NCBI GenBank assembly: GCA_937858235.1
Contig: CALLZZ010000501.1
Span: 1 to 6,074, forward strand
Origin: an uncultured Clostridia bacterium
Lineage (GTDB): Bacteria; Bacillota; Clostridia; Oscillospirales; Oscillospiraceae
Direction: 5' to 3'
DNA: 6,074 bases
Shown here piece by piece: positions 1 to 6,074 of this stretch. A program made the translations under genes and the position numbers. The notes beneath the pieces are model-generated. The model was not told where the DNA came from, did no database searches, and was given only the letters and a program-made list of their open reading frames with translations. Within the stretch, counting starts at the first letter, position 1. Every line of letters begins with the position of its first letter.

Positions 1-2499
1 ATCCCAGCCGCCGATATCCTTGCCCTCGTGCTTGTCGATGCCGGTATAGGACAAGCTGGAATCCTCGTAGCGCTTAAATTTGAATATGGCATCGTTCATC
101 AGGCTGGCATTGAACACGCCGATGGAGCATAACAGTTCAAAATCCTTCACGTTTAGACCCGTGACCTTTTTGAAAAGGCCCGGTTCAAGCTGCGTGATGA
201 CATCCTTGAGGGAGCGCTCACGGTAATCGGTCAGGTACATGAACACCGGCACACGCGTAGCGAATTTTATGAGCTTTTCCTGAATCTGCTTGCACATGGA
301 CTTGTATTCTTTTTCCTCGTCAGAAAGTTCCTTTTTCTCCTTGGGTGTCAGCTTGTCGTCGCCGTCTTTTTTCGCCTTCTTGACGGCTTCGGACTTGTTG
401 ATGATCGTTTCAATGTCGGAATTGAGACTGCGGAATCCCTCAATATTCATCAACGCCTCAAGCGCATCCTTGTTGTTCATGAGGCGGGTGAGAGTGTCGT
501 TATCCACGTTGACGAGTAGCGCGGACTCCCAGCGCTTGGCAAGCAGCGTGGCGGAGGTGCCGGCCATTGCGATATCGAGGACGTCCTGCGCGTTGATTTG
601 CCGCATGGTGCTGCCGTCGTAGGCGAGGACAGGTAGAAAATTGATAAACTCCGCTACCTTCTTTTCGGGATTACCCTCGTTCACATCGAGGCGGCAGCTA
701 TAGTCGGAAATCTGACGCAACGCACGGTCGAGCGCGAAATCGAAAACGTAGCATTCCTGCTTCATAATAATGCGCTCTCCGTTGTCGTCCTTGACCTCCC
801 ACGGCGACTGCACACGGAACGTCGCTTGGAAGTATGTTTCCGGGCTTTTCAAATTGCGCAGCATGAAGATGCCCGTCCACGGGCGAATGGTGACGCCGGT
901 AGTCAGCTTTCCGCAGGAGAGCGTTATGGTATTCGTGACAAGCGGGTCTCCCATCGCAGCTTGTACGGGTAAAAGCGCATCAAGCCCGATACCGGCTTTC
1001 GTACCGGCACAGACGATGACCTTGTATTTTTGATTGTAATAACTGTTCTGCTTCTGGGCGAGGAGGTTCGCCATCGCCTGACAGGAGGCGACATTCGGCA
1101 GGAACCACATCGTATGCGACAGCACGTTTAGAAGGCGTGTATCGGAATACGGCATCGGCGGACGCTTGTCCTGTCCCAGCTTCAAATCGTCGACGCTGGC
1201 GGGAAGATAGGAGCCTCGAATGAGGTCGAGCCACTTCTGCACCTCGTTCTCATATGTAAACCGCGCCTCCGCGCCCTTGCCCTTGGCAGAGAAAAACACA
1301 TTGAGGTCGAATTCGTCAAACTCGCCCTGCATGGCGATCTGGCGGATGCTGTCCGGGATTCGATAGGTCAGCATGACCATTCGCGGCAACGACAAATAGG
1401 GATTGCCGGAGCCTATCCAGTTCTCCTTTGCCCGCTGTTCATCGGAATAAGTCCAGTTGTAAATCTGGTCTTCGATGAACTCGCCGGAGTTGAGCGCCCG
1501 GAAGGGTGTGCCGGAGAGGAACAGATAGTGGCCTGTGGTAATGGGCAGGAAGGTTTCATTGTAGGCATTGTCAGCCTCGTCCTGCTTGTACTGTTCCGGG
1601 TCGAATTCAGTATCGGCTTCTTCGTCGGGATTGTCGAACAGTTTCTTTGCGTTTTCACGCCATGCGCCAAAGTGGTACTCGTCGAAAATGACCAAGTCCC
1701 AGTTTCCGGAATGAATGAACTCGTTTTTTGCCTTAATGCCGCCGTTTTCATTGGTACCGAGCAGGTCTTGAAAGGAACCGAAAACCACGATGGGACGGGA
1801 TTTATCCGCCTGTGCGAATTGCTGGTCGATATTGATACTGCCAGCGTGAGCATCCTTGTTGGAAACGAACTGCCAACCCTCAAAATCCACATGGGTCATG
1901 AGGTCTTCAGACCACGCGGATTCCACGGCGGGCTTAAATGTCAGCACCAGAATCCGCTTGAAGCCCATCTTCTTGGCAAGCTCATAAGAGGCAAAGGTCT
2001 TGCCGAAACGCATCTTAGCGTTCCACAGGAACTTAGGCGGACGGTTTGGTTCATCCTTTTTAGCCGAAGCATAATACTCCATCGTGCGCTTAACGGCGAG
2101 CTGCTGCTCCGGGCGCATTTTGAAGGTCTGCGTTCTGTTGCCGTCCAGCCGGAGGCCGGTGTGCAGCTCCGTAAGGGCAACGCGTATGTCACTGATGGAG
2201 CACTTGAACCACTCGTTACGGTCAGCGCCTTCCTTGAGCTGCGGAAATCCCTTACGGCGCAGAATGGCGTGAACATCATGGTCGGAGAAGCAGGTGCCGT
2301 CCTGACACATGGCAGATTCCTTGAGCAGAATTTTATACGACACGCCGCTGGTGTGCATCTGCTCGGCTATGCGTTTTTCCACATCGCGTTCGGTATAGCC
2401 TACCTTTATATAACCCTTATGGGACGCCACATCCGGCAGCACATAAGCATAGATGGTGGGAGTAACCGATGGACGCTGTACGAAGAATTCAGTCGGCAT
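1..2499 (-). CDS. GIY-YIG domain + DEAD/DEAH restriction-type helicase (C-terminus outside window)
   Basis: Open on the minus strand from ATG 2499 to the window edge: 833 codons, no stop, C-terminus missing. Residues about 14-100 resemble a GIY-YIG/T5orf172 nuclease domain: IYAYV (16-20), GYIKVGYT (29-36), R43, a D73-H77 stretch in place of the usual E..H, and NEWF (95-98). A superfamily-2 helicase core follows: Q-motif-like RPEQQ (129-133), Walker A AKMRFGKT (161-168), Walker B DEYH (273-276), SGTPF (329-333), motif V around 530-539, and motif VI QATFRVQSP (558-566) with R562 as likely arginine finger. An acidic insert (about 288-311) lies between motifs II and III, and a lysine/glutamate-rich linker at about 700-735. 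In such proteins the helicase core uses ATP to move on DNA and the GIY-YIG domain would cut; the target here is unknown. The start is fixed by an excellent ribosome binding site inside the upstream EVE gene, which it overlaps by 11 bp, suggesting translational coupling. GC is higher than in the other genes of the window. Family call is confident; role in defence is inferred. Confidence 0.9.
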   Translation of the reverse strand, partial: MPTEFFVQRPSVTPTIYAYVLPDVASHKGYIKVGYTERDVEKRIAEQMHTSGVSYKILLKESAMCQDGTCFSDHDVHAILRRKGFPQLKEGADRNEWFKCSISDIRVALTELHTGLRLDGNRTQTFKMRPEQQLAVKRTMEYYASAKKDEPNRPPKFLWNAKMRFGKTFASYELAKKMGFKRILVLTFKPAVESAWSEDLMTHVDFEGWQFVSNKDAHAGSINIDQQFAQADKSRPIVVFGSFQDLLGTNENGGIKAKNEFIHSGNWDLVIFDEYHFGAWRENAKKLFDNPDEEADTEFDPEQYKQDEADNAYNETFLPITTGHYLFLSGTPFRALNSGEFIEDQIYNWTYSDEQRAKENWIGSGNPYLSLPRMVMLTYRIPDSIRQIAMQGEFDEFDLNVFFSAKGKGAEARFTYENEVQKWLDLIRGSYLPASVDDLKLGQDKRPPMPYSDTRLLNVLSHTMWFLPNVASCQAMANLLAQKQNSYYNQKYKVIVCAGTKAGIGLDALLPVQAAMGDPLVTNTITLSCGKLTTGVTIRPWTGIFMLRNLKSPETYFQATFRVQSPWEVKDDNGERIIMKQECYVFDFALDRALRQISDYSCRLDVNEGNPEKKVAEFINFLPVLAYDGSTMRQINAQDVLDIAMAGTSATLLAKRWESALLVNVDNDTLTRLMNNKDALEALMNIEGFRSLNSDIETIINKSEAVKKAKKDGDDKLTPKEKKELSDEEKEYKSMCKQIQEKLIKFATRVPVFMYLTDYRERSLKDVITQLEPGLFKKVTGLNVKDFELLCSIGVFNASLMNDAIFKFKRYEDSSLSYTGIDKHEGKDIGGWD

Positions 2500-2953
2500 C
2501 CGTGTCACCTCCCTTATGGGTACTTGTTATGGGTGCTGGCAATGCTGAATCATTAATTTCATCGATAAAAATCTGAAGTTTTCTGTCTGTTCGAGCCTGT
2601 ATTTGCACCTGTCCCAGCCCATGTTCTCTCAGCTTGTCAAGAGTAAAAGTTCCTCGTGGGTACCTGATATCCATTTGAATTTGAATATACTTTAGCTTTT
2701 TTGAATAGAAGTTGTGTGACTCCTTTTGAGGGATCGCATATGGATTTTCTTTTAGCGTGATGTCGTCTACTGCATCGCTAACGACGTGACATTTATAAAG
2801 GATTTCACTGTATGGCGCTCCTATATAAATGTAGACTACATCGTCTTTACGTATAGAAAACGAGTTCTTCCAGACAGCAATAGAGGTATGCTCGAAATGT
2901 GTAATCACATCGAAATGCTTAATATTACATGGTATAATCCAATTATCAGCCAT
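2489..2953 (-). CDS. EVE/PUA-like domain protein, candidate modified-base reader
   Basis: A 154-aa soluble protein with no signal peptide or membrane segment. The start is ATG 2953 (MADNW), 5 nt after an AGAGGTGA ribosome binding site; a GTG nine bases upstream lies within that site and is not the start. Residues 5-60 show an EVE-like pattern: WIIPCN at 5-10, W28, and a strand of the type DDVVYIYIGAPYS (37-49) followed by YKC. Residues 103-130 (FTLDKLREHGLGQVQIQ and following) fit the family's helix plus closing strands. EVE domains belong to the PUA superfamily and, where studied, several bind DNA carrying modified bases such as 5-methylcytosine and derivatives; they are often attached to restriction nucleases. 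Here the reader would be a separate small subunit, translationally coupled to the GIY-YIG helicase by an 11-bp overlap. GC is low, unlike that neighbour. The polar tail (about 136-154) appears to carry little fold and contains the next gene's ribosome binding site. Domain call likely; ligand unknown. Confidence 0.8.
   Translation of the reverse strand: MADNWIIPCNIKHFDVITHFEHTSIAVWKNSFSIRKDDVVYIYIGAPYSEILYKCHVVSDAVDDITLKENPYAIPQKESHNFYSKKLKYIQIQMDIRYPRGTFTLDKLREHGLGQVQIQARTDRKLQIFIDEINDSALPAPITSTHKGGDTDAD
2505..2515 (-). promoter_or_regulatory. Strong ribosome binding site of the GIY-YIG helicase gene, inside the EVE gene
   Basis: The minus strand reads AAGGGAGGTGA, a near-complete match to the 16S rRNA anti-Shine-Dalgarno sequence, 5 nt before ATG 2499. 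It is encoded within the last codons of the EVE gene (residues HKGGD), so the helicase can be translated from the same message just as ribosomes finish the EVE frame. It decides the helicase start. Confidence 0.9.
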
Positions 2954-2958
2954 ACTAT

Positions 2959-2966
2959 TCACCTCT
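2959..2966 (-). promoter_or_regulatory. Ribosome binding site of the EVE gene
   Basis: The minus strand reads AGAGGTGA followed by 5 nt and ATG 2953. It excludes the longer start at GTG 2962, because that GTG is part of the site itself. The site overlaps the TAG stop (2965-2967) of the small upstream reading frame, an arrangement typical of coupled genes. Confidence 0.8.
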
Positions 2967-3073
2967 ATTCCGTATCCGCAACTGCACTGATTCTCGAATC
3001 AATGTACGACCACTCGTCAGCGGTAATACCCCACAGACTGACTAACATCTCGTCTGTATTGTCTATCTGCCAT
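2965..3073 (-). CDS. Candidate small ORF, about 35 aa, apparently frameshifted
   Basis: A good ribosome binding site (AAGGAG, 3081-3086) stands 7 nt before ATG 3073, but that frame stops after only 18 codons (TGA at 3017-3019). The frame one base over reads like real protein, containing DNTDEMLVSLWGITADEW and then YIDSRISAVADTE, and ends at TAG 2965-2967, which overlaps the EVE ribosome binding site. Dropping one base, for instance T3064 on the plus strand, would join ATG 3073 to it and give a 35-aa protein beginning MADDNTDEM. Other readings are an ATA start at 3075 (36 aa, 5 nt from the same site) or the internal ATG 3048 (27 aa, with no visible site). The acidic, tryptophan-containing helix-like segment is not a family I can name; similar tails may occur at the ends of adenine methyltransferases, so it might be a leftover fragment. 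Genuine small subunit, frameshifted pseudogene or sequencing error are all possible. Confidence 0.4.
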
Positions 3074-3075
3074 AT

Positions 3076-3167
3076 TGTTTCTCCTTTTTAATAAACCATC
3101 TACGGCGCTAATTTGCTTGCCAGAAGAAATCTTCAGGAAGTATACTAATGAAAAAATCAATAACCTT
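3076..3167. other. Gap between the DUF3883 gene and the small ORF
   Basis: This 92-bp AT-rich spacer is the only real break in the gene series. Apart from the ribosome binding site at its left end I see no convincing promoter (a TATACT at 3140-3145 read on the minus strand lacks a matching -35) and no terminator: a short imperfect inverted repeat at 3120-3137 has no following T run. It may mark the join between two modules. Confidence 0.5.
3081..3086 (-). promoter_or_regulatory. Ribosome binding site before the small ORF
   Basis: The minus strand reads AAAAAGGAG, with its AAGGAG core here, 7 nt before ATG 3073 and 5 nt before ATA 3075. Such a clear site in a stretch with no obvious gene is the main reason to believe that something is, or was, translated from here. 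Confidence 0.6.
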
Positions 3168-4127
3168 TTAGTCTGTTCCAGTGGGTAACACCAAATATGA
3201 AGTGGGTTGCATCAACCAACCATCGGATTCAATAACTGTCTTAACAGGATTGCGGATAATAGTTGGGACATATTCATATTCTGTAATTTTTTCAGCGTTA
3301 ATAAGGTATAGGTGGTATTTATCTCCATATATTGTCGCAACTTCAATCTCATTTTTCGACCAATAGAAATGGGGTTGTCCCACAAAAGATTTCACTTCAA
3401 TAAATCGATCATACTCAATCGATGTATCTGTCTCAAATGAAACTACATCATAACCAGCTGAAACATCGATGTCTGAAATACGTTTGACCTTCTTAGCAAG
3501 AACAGTACTTAATAAGCGAGCCTTTTCATATTCCACAACATATTTCTCTGCAGCTTCGCCTTGAATTTCCTGTTGCTCAAGTTGCTTTTTCAAAGCATCG
3601 AGAGACAGCCTGCGTTGTGCTTTTTTTTGGACCTTTGCAAAAATGCCTTCATATCGTTCACTTAGTTCTAACGAGCCAGAGCCGTCCCGTAGTTCTGAAA
3701 GAGCATTAAGTTGTATAAGAACATTCCTAAAAACTGCAGCAGCAATAGGAAAACCATGTCTTTGAATGTAGTATTTTCCCTTTACAACATCAAAACGCAA
3801 GGCAGTTATATCGATGATTTCATCGGTAGTTACCTTGTTTAGACAGGTCTCGCATAAGGCTTCTTCAAACCCGCCATCACCAAGCAGCGAATAGAGTTTC
3901 TTTCCATCTTCGGTTGGCGTCAACAAGTTTGCAGAAGCATTAATGAATCCCAAGTATTCAAAAAACGCTACCGCACTATTGAAGTTAATCCTGACGTCAT
4001 TAATAAACGAACATATCTGCCGAGCAGAGTCCCTTTTTATCTCACCGTTCTTCAGGACTGTACTGGCAAAGTACAAGATTCCCTTGGAATCACCTATCGT
4101 ATTACTTCGCCTTAGTTCTTCTTGCAT
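3168..4127 (-). CDS. DUF3883 domain protein, candidate PD-(D/E)XK-like nuclease subunit
   Basis: A 319-aa soluble protein. ATG 4127 is the first possible start, because an in-frame TGA lies just three codons upstream; only a weak GAGGG precedes it, so translation probably depends on coupling with the SNF2 gene, which it overlaps by 26 bp. Residues about 15-85 look like a winged-helix fold (ILYFASTVL, then FFEYLGFI and LLTPTEDGKKLY). A charged helical linker follows (about 163-205). From about 191 the DUF3883 domain is recognisable: GEAAEKYVVEYEKARL (190-205), GYD (225-227), IEVKS (243-247) and a WSKNE motif (256-260) before YHLYLI. D227 and E244-x-K246 keep the spacing and residues of a PD-(D/E)XK active site. 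DUF3883 is common next to helicases in defence loci and is thought to be nuclease-related, but its activity is largely unproven. Beside a SNF2 motor it would be the effector or DNA-binding partner. Domain assignment is good; catalysis is inferred. Confidence 0.82.
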   Translation of the reverse strand: MQEELRRSNTIGDSKGILYFASTVLKNGEIKRDSARQICSFINDVRINFNSAVAFFEYLGFINASANLLTPTEDGKKLYSLLGDGGFEEALCETCLNKVTTDEIIDITALRFDVVKGKYYIQRHGFPIAAAVFRNVLIQLNALSELRDGSGSLELSERYEGIFAKVQKKAQRRLSLDALKKQLEQQEIQGEAAEKYVVEYEKARLLSTVLAKKVKRISDIDVSAGYDVVSFETDTSIEYDRFIEVKSFVGQPHFYWSKNEIEVATIYGDKYHLYLINAEKITEYEYVPTIIRNPVKTVIESDGWLMQPTSYLVLPTGTD

Positions 4128-6069
4128 AGTCCCTCAGCACCGCCTTTATATCATCATCCCCACCATCCTCCAGCGTGTTGTCGAACAACGGAATGGGCAT
4201 ACTTTCAATAATATCTAATAGTCTCCGTTCCTTTTCAGCAAGCCGCTCGTGGATGGTTAGGTCTACGGAATCTGCCGAAAGTAGATAGTAGTAGTTTGTT
4301 ATAACGTCCTCCCCAAGCCCATAACGGTGAATCCTATCTTTTGATTGCATAAAATGAGCAGCATTAAACGAACGCTCCAAGTAAATGGCATTGTGACAAG
4401 CCTTGTGGAGCGATATTGATTCTGCTACCGCAAAAGGGTTAGCAATTATTACATTGTATGGGCAGTCTGCTCTATGAAACTCCTTAACAATTGCTTCTCG
4501 GGTATTGGAATATTCCTCGTCATCTTCATTTATACCATCGCCTGCAACAGGGGTTGCACCATACAGGATACGCGACTCAATACCCTGTGAACGTAGATAA
4601 TGCTGTAACAATTCAATATTCTTTATATAGCACGCCCAGACAATTGCCTTTTCTCCACGGGCAATAATGGGCTGGAGGACATCCTTTACTGCGATGTACT
4701 TTGCAGGAATTTCGGCATCTGAATAGCGTAGTATCTCACTAATCATTGCAGTGTCATCTTGAACTGTACCAAAATCCACTCCTTCAACTGATGCAAATTC
4801 TGACAACGGTTGCCGTAGGAGTGCAGGGTTTGTGGATGCCTGCATAAGACGGATAAGCCTCGCTCTTACCAATTCATTCTGAAAACGCTGATCTTTATTG
4901 CTTGCAATATCGAAGATATACTTCTTTTCAATGAAATCATATATCCGCCGTTGGCTTTCACCCATCTCCACCATTACGGGAGGGTTATTTATAGCAGGAG
5001 GTATGCCAAGGTCGCTCTTCCTAATCCTTATAAAGAATGGTGAGATGGAATTCAACAACGAATCTACCCTTGGATCGCTTGGAGTCCTTGACATATCCTT
5101 AAGTTGACCAATGTGGAAGCGGATAATATCCTTTGTTGGCCAGATGAACTTGAATAAGTTATATAAGTCCTCATATCCGTTTGGCGCCGGTGTTCCCGTA
5201 AGAACAACCCTTGCCTTGCTGTCTTGTGCTAAGGATAATATACTTTGAGCAATAATTCCGCCGTTGGTGTTCTTAATTTTATGAGCCTCATCAAGCACTA
5301 CCATTACTCTATGCTTACGGAGGAAGAAGCCAAGTTCATCAGTAAGTGACATAACCGATGCATAGGAAATAAGCGTTAGTTCTGCTGGGTTAATGTCGTA
5401 CAAGTACTGCTTTTTATCATCTATTTGTAGCTTTCCCGTGAGCCGTTTAGCAGAAGGTTTTGTACCAAAACACTCCTCGAATTCCATCTCCCAGGGTCCA
5501 AATGCATTCAGTGGTCCAATAATCAACAACCTGTCAACTTTCCGAGGATGATCATCCGGCAGGTTCTTTAGATATACATAAGCCCCATAAACGATACTGG
5601 TTTTTCCAGCACCTGGGACGGAGAAATTGCAAGCATTTTGTGAAAATGCCAAGTGATAAGCTGAAAGCATCTGCAAGCTGTAAAGAGTCCTGGCAGGCAT
5701 ATAGGCTTCAAGAGCATCACGAAACGACTGAAACTCATTAACATTACAGTCATTGTTACGGATTGACAAAGCCTTTGCTGAAAACTCAGCAAACTTACCT
5801 TCCTCTTCAATATAGGACTGAATACCCTCATTCGCTTCCCCAGAAAGTTCAACATCGCACTTCGCGTATCCGGCCGCCGTTCGCACCCTGTCAATACTCT
5901 TATTAAGGTTGTCAGCAATAGAAATTAAAATGGCACCGTCAGACAGGATATAGTCCGTATTGTCCTTTAGGAAGCGGGAAGCTCGGCGGCTTTCTAATAG
6001 TTGCCCCACATCCCCAGTGACTATGAGCCGATTGTCGGCTGTATTTGAATCAATGCGTAATATGCCCAT
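4102..6069 (-). CDS. SNF2-family DEAD/DEAH helicase (DNA translocase)
   Basis: A 655-aa ATP-dependent DNA translocase of superfamily 2. Residues 1-125 form an N-terminal region I cannot assign. The first RecA-like lobe has Q133, Walker A VPGAGKTSI (151-159), motif Ia near LLIIGPLNAFGPW (181-193), Walker B DEAH (260-263) with KIKN, and motif III LTGTPAPN (290-297). The second lobe has KAIVWACYIKN (474-484), motif V around IIANPFAVAESISLH (541-555), and motif VI QSKDRIHRYG (575-584) with arginines 579 and 582. The LTGTP and QSKDRIHR motifs and the layout fit SNF2/RapA-like proteins of restriction and phage-defence loci (DISARM and Dpd loci include relatives), but partners defining those systems are absent. 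Its 3' end overlaps the DUF3883 start by 26 bp, so the two probably act together. All core motifs look intact. Start ATG 6069 leaves only 5 nt upstream in the window, so its ribosome binding site cannot be seen and a longer N-terminus is not excluded. Confidence 0.92.
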   Translation of the reverse strand: MGILRIDSNTADNRLIVTGDVGQLLESRRASRFLKDNTDYILSDGAILISIADNLNKSIDRVRTAAGYAKCDVELSGEANEGIQSYIEEEGKFAEFSAKALSIRNNDCNVNEFQSFRDALEAYMPARTLYSLQMLSAYHLAFSQNACNFSVPGAGKTSIVYGAYVYLKNLPDDHPRKVDRLLIIGPLNAFGPWEMEFEECFGTKPSAKRLTGKLQIDDKKQYLYDINPAELTLISYASVMSLTDELGFFLRKHRVMVVLDEAHKIKNTNGGIIAQSILSLAQDSKARVVLTGTPAPNGYEDLYNLFKFIWPTKDIIRFHIGQLKDMSRTPSDPRVDSLLNSISPFFIRIRKSDLGIPPAINNPPVMVEMGESQRRIYDFIEKKYIFDIASNKDQRFQNELVRARLIRLMQASTNPALLRQPLSEFASVEGVDFGTVQDDTAMISEILRYSDAEIPAKYIAVKDVLQPIIARGEKAIVWACYIKNIELLQHYLRSQGIESRILYGATPVAGDGINEDDEEYSNTREAIVKEFHRADCPYNVIIANPFAVAESISLHKACHNAIYLERSFNAAHFMQSKDRIHRYGLGEDVITNYYYLLSADSVDLTIHERLAEKERRLLDIIESMPIPLFDNTLEDGGDDDIKAVLRDYARRTKAK

Positions 6070-6074
6070 ACTGC

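Noticed and set aside
698..2279. Several shorter minus-strand frames (such as 1413-1892 and 1941-2279)
   Set aside because: They sit in other frames inside the continuous 833-codon helicase frame and show no domain or motif.
1528..2556. A 342-codon open frame on the plus strand
   Set aside because: It lies opposite the GIY-YIG helicase gene, whose frame is open across 1-2499 with all helicase motifs in order. The plus-strand product shows no domain and is a shadow of the GC-rich coding strand.
2954..2962. GTG at 2962 as the start of the EVE protein (adding three residues)
   Set aside because: The GTG is part of the AGAGGTGA ribosome binding site, and ATG 2953 stands at the ideal 5-nt spacing from it.
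3120..3137. Imperfect inverted repeat (CCAGAAGAA / ATCTTCAGG) as a terminator between modules
   Set aside because: The stem is short with an A-A mismatch, and no T run follows on the minus strand.
3140..3145. TATACT on the minus strand as the -10 box of an internal promoter
   Set aside because: No acceptable -35 hexamer lies 16-19 nt upstream (the nearest TTGATT is only 10 nt away) and there is no extended -10 TG.
5568..5918. A 116-codon minus-strand frame inside the SNF2 gene
   Set aside because: It is in a different frame from the SNF2 protein, which covers this stretch with its N-terminal region and Walker A motif.
4102..6069. Assignment to DISARM or Dpd on the basis of the SNF2 helicase
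   Set aside because: None of the other defining genes of those systems is present in the window, and SNF2 helicases occur in many unrelated loci.

Overview
The window is a minus-strand gene cluster that looks like part of a bacterial DNA-defence (restriction-type) island. The strong AGGAGGTGA-like ribosome binding sites and the moderately low GC of the right half suggest a Firmicutes/Clostridia-type host, but no phylogenetic marker is present, so this is a weak inference. There are no RNA genes, insertion sequences, CRISPR repeats or integrases.

Transcription runs from right to left. (1) 6069-4102 encodes a 655-aa SNF2-type helicase/translocase. (2) Overlapping it by 26 bp, 4127-3168 encodes a 319-aa protein with a C-terminal DUF3883 domain, which is PD-(D/E)XK-nuclease-like. 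(3) After a 92-95 bp gap comes a tiny reading frame (about 3073-2965). It has a good ribosome binding site, but its protein-like frame is one base out of register with the ATG, so it is either a frameshifted small gene or an unusual start. (4) 2953-2489 encodes a 154-aa EVE/PUA-like protein, a candidate reader of modified bases. (5) Overlapping it by 11 bp, 2499-1 encodes the first 833 residues of a large protein that joins an N-terminal GIY-YIG (T5orf172-like) nuclease-type domain to a restriction-type DEAD/DEAH helicase. This last gene runs off the left edge.

The overlaps and nested ribosome binding sites indicate one operon, or two adjoining modules: SNF2 + DUF3883, and small ORF + EVE + GIY-YIG-helicase. 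Together they supply two ATP-driven DNA motors, two candidate nuclease domains and one candidate modification sensor, with no methyltransferase in view. The simplest reading is a modification-dependent (type IV-like) or otherwise uncharacterised multi-subunit restriction system. Function is inferred from domains and context only. Base composition changes sharply at about 2500: the GIY-YIG-helicase gene is clearly richer in GC than the other genes, which points to mosaic assembly. The only stretch without a solid gene is 2954-3167 (about 214 bp), which holds the small ORF, two ribosome binding sites and no convincing promoter or terminator.
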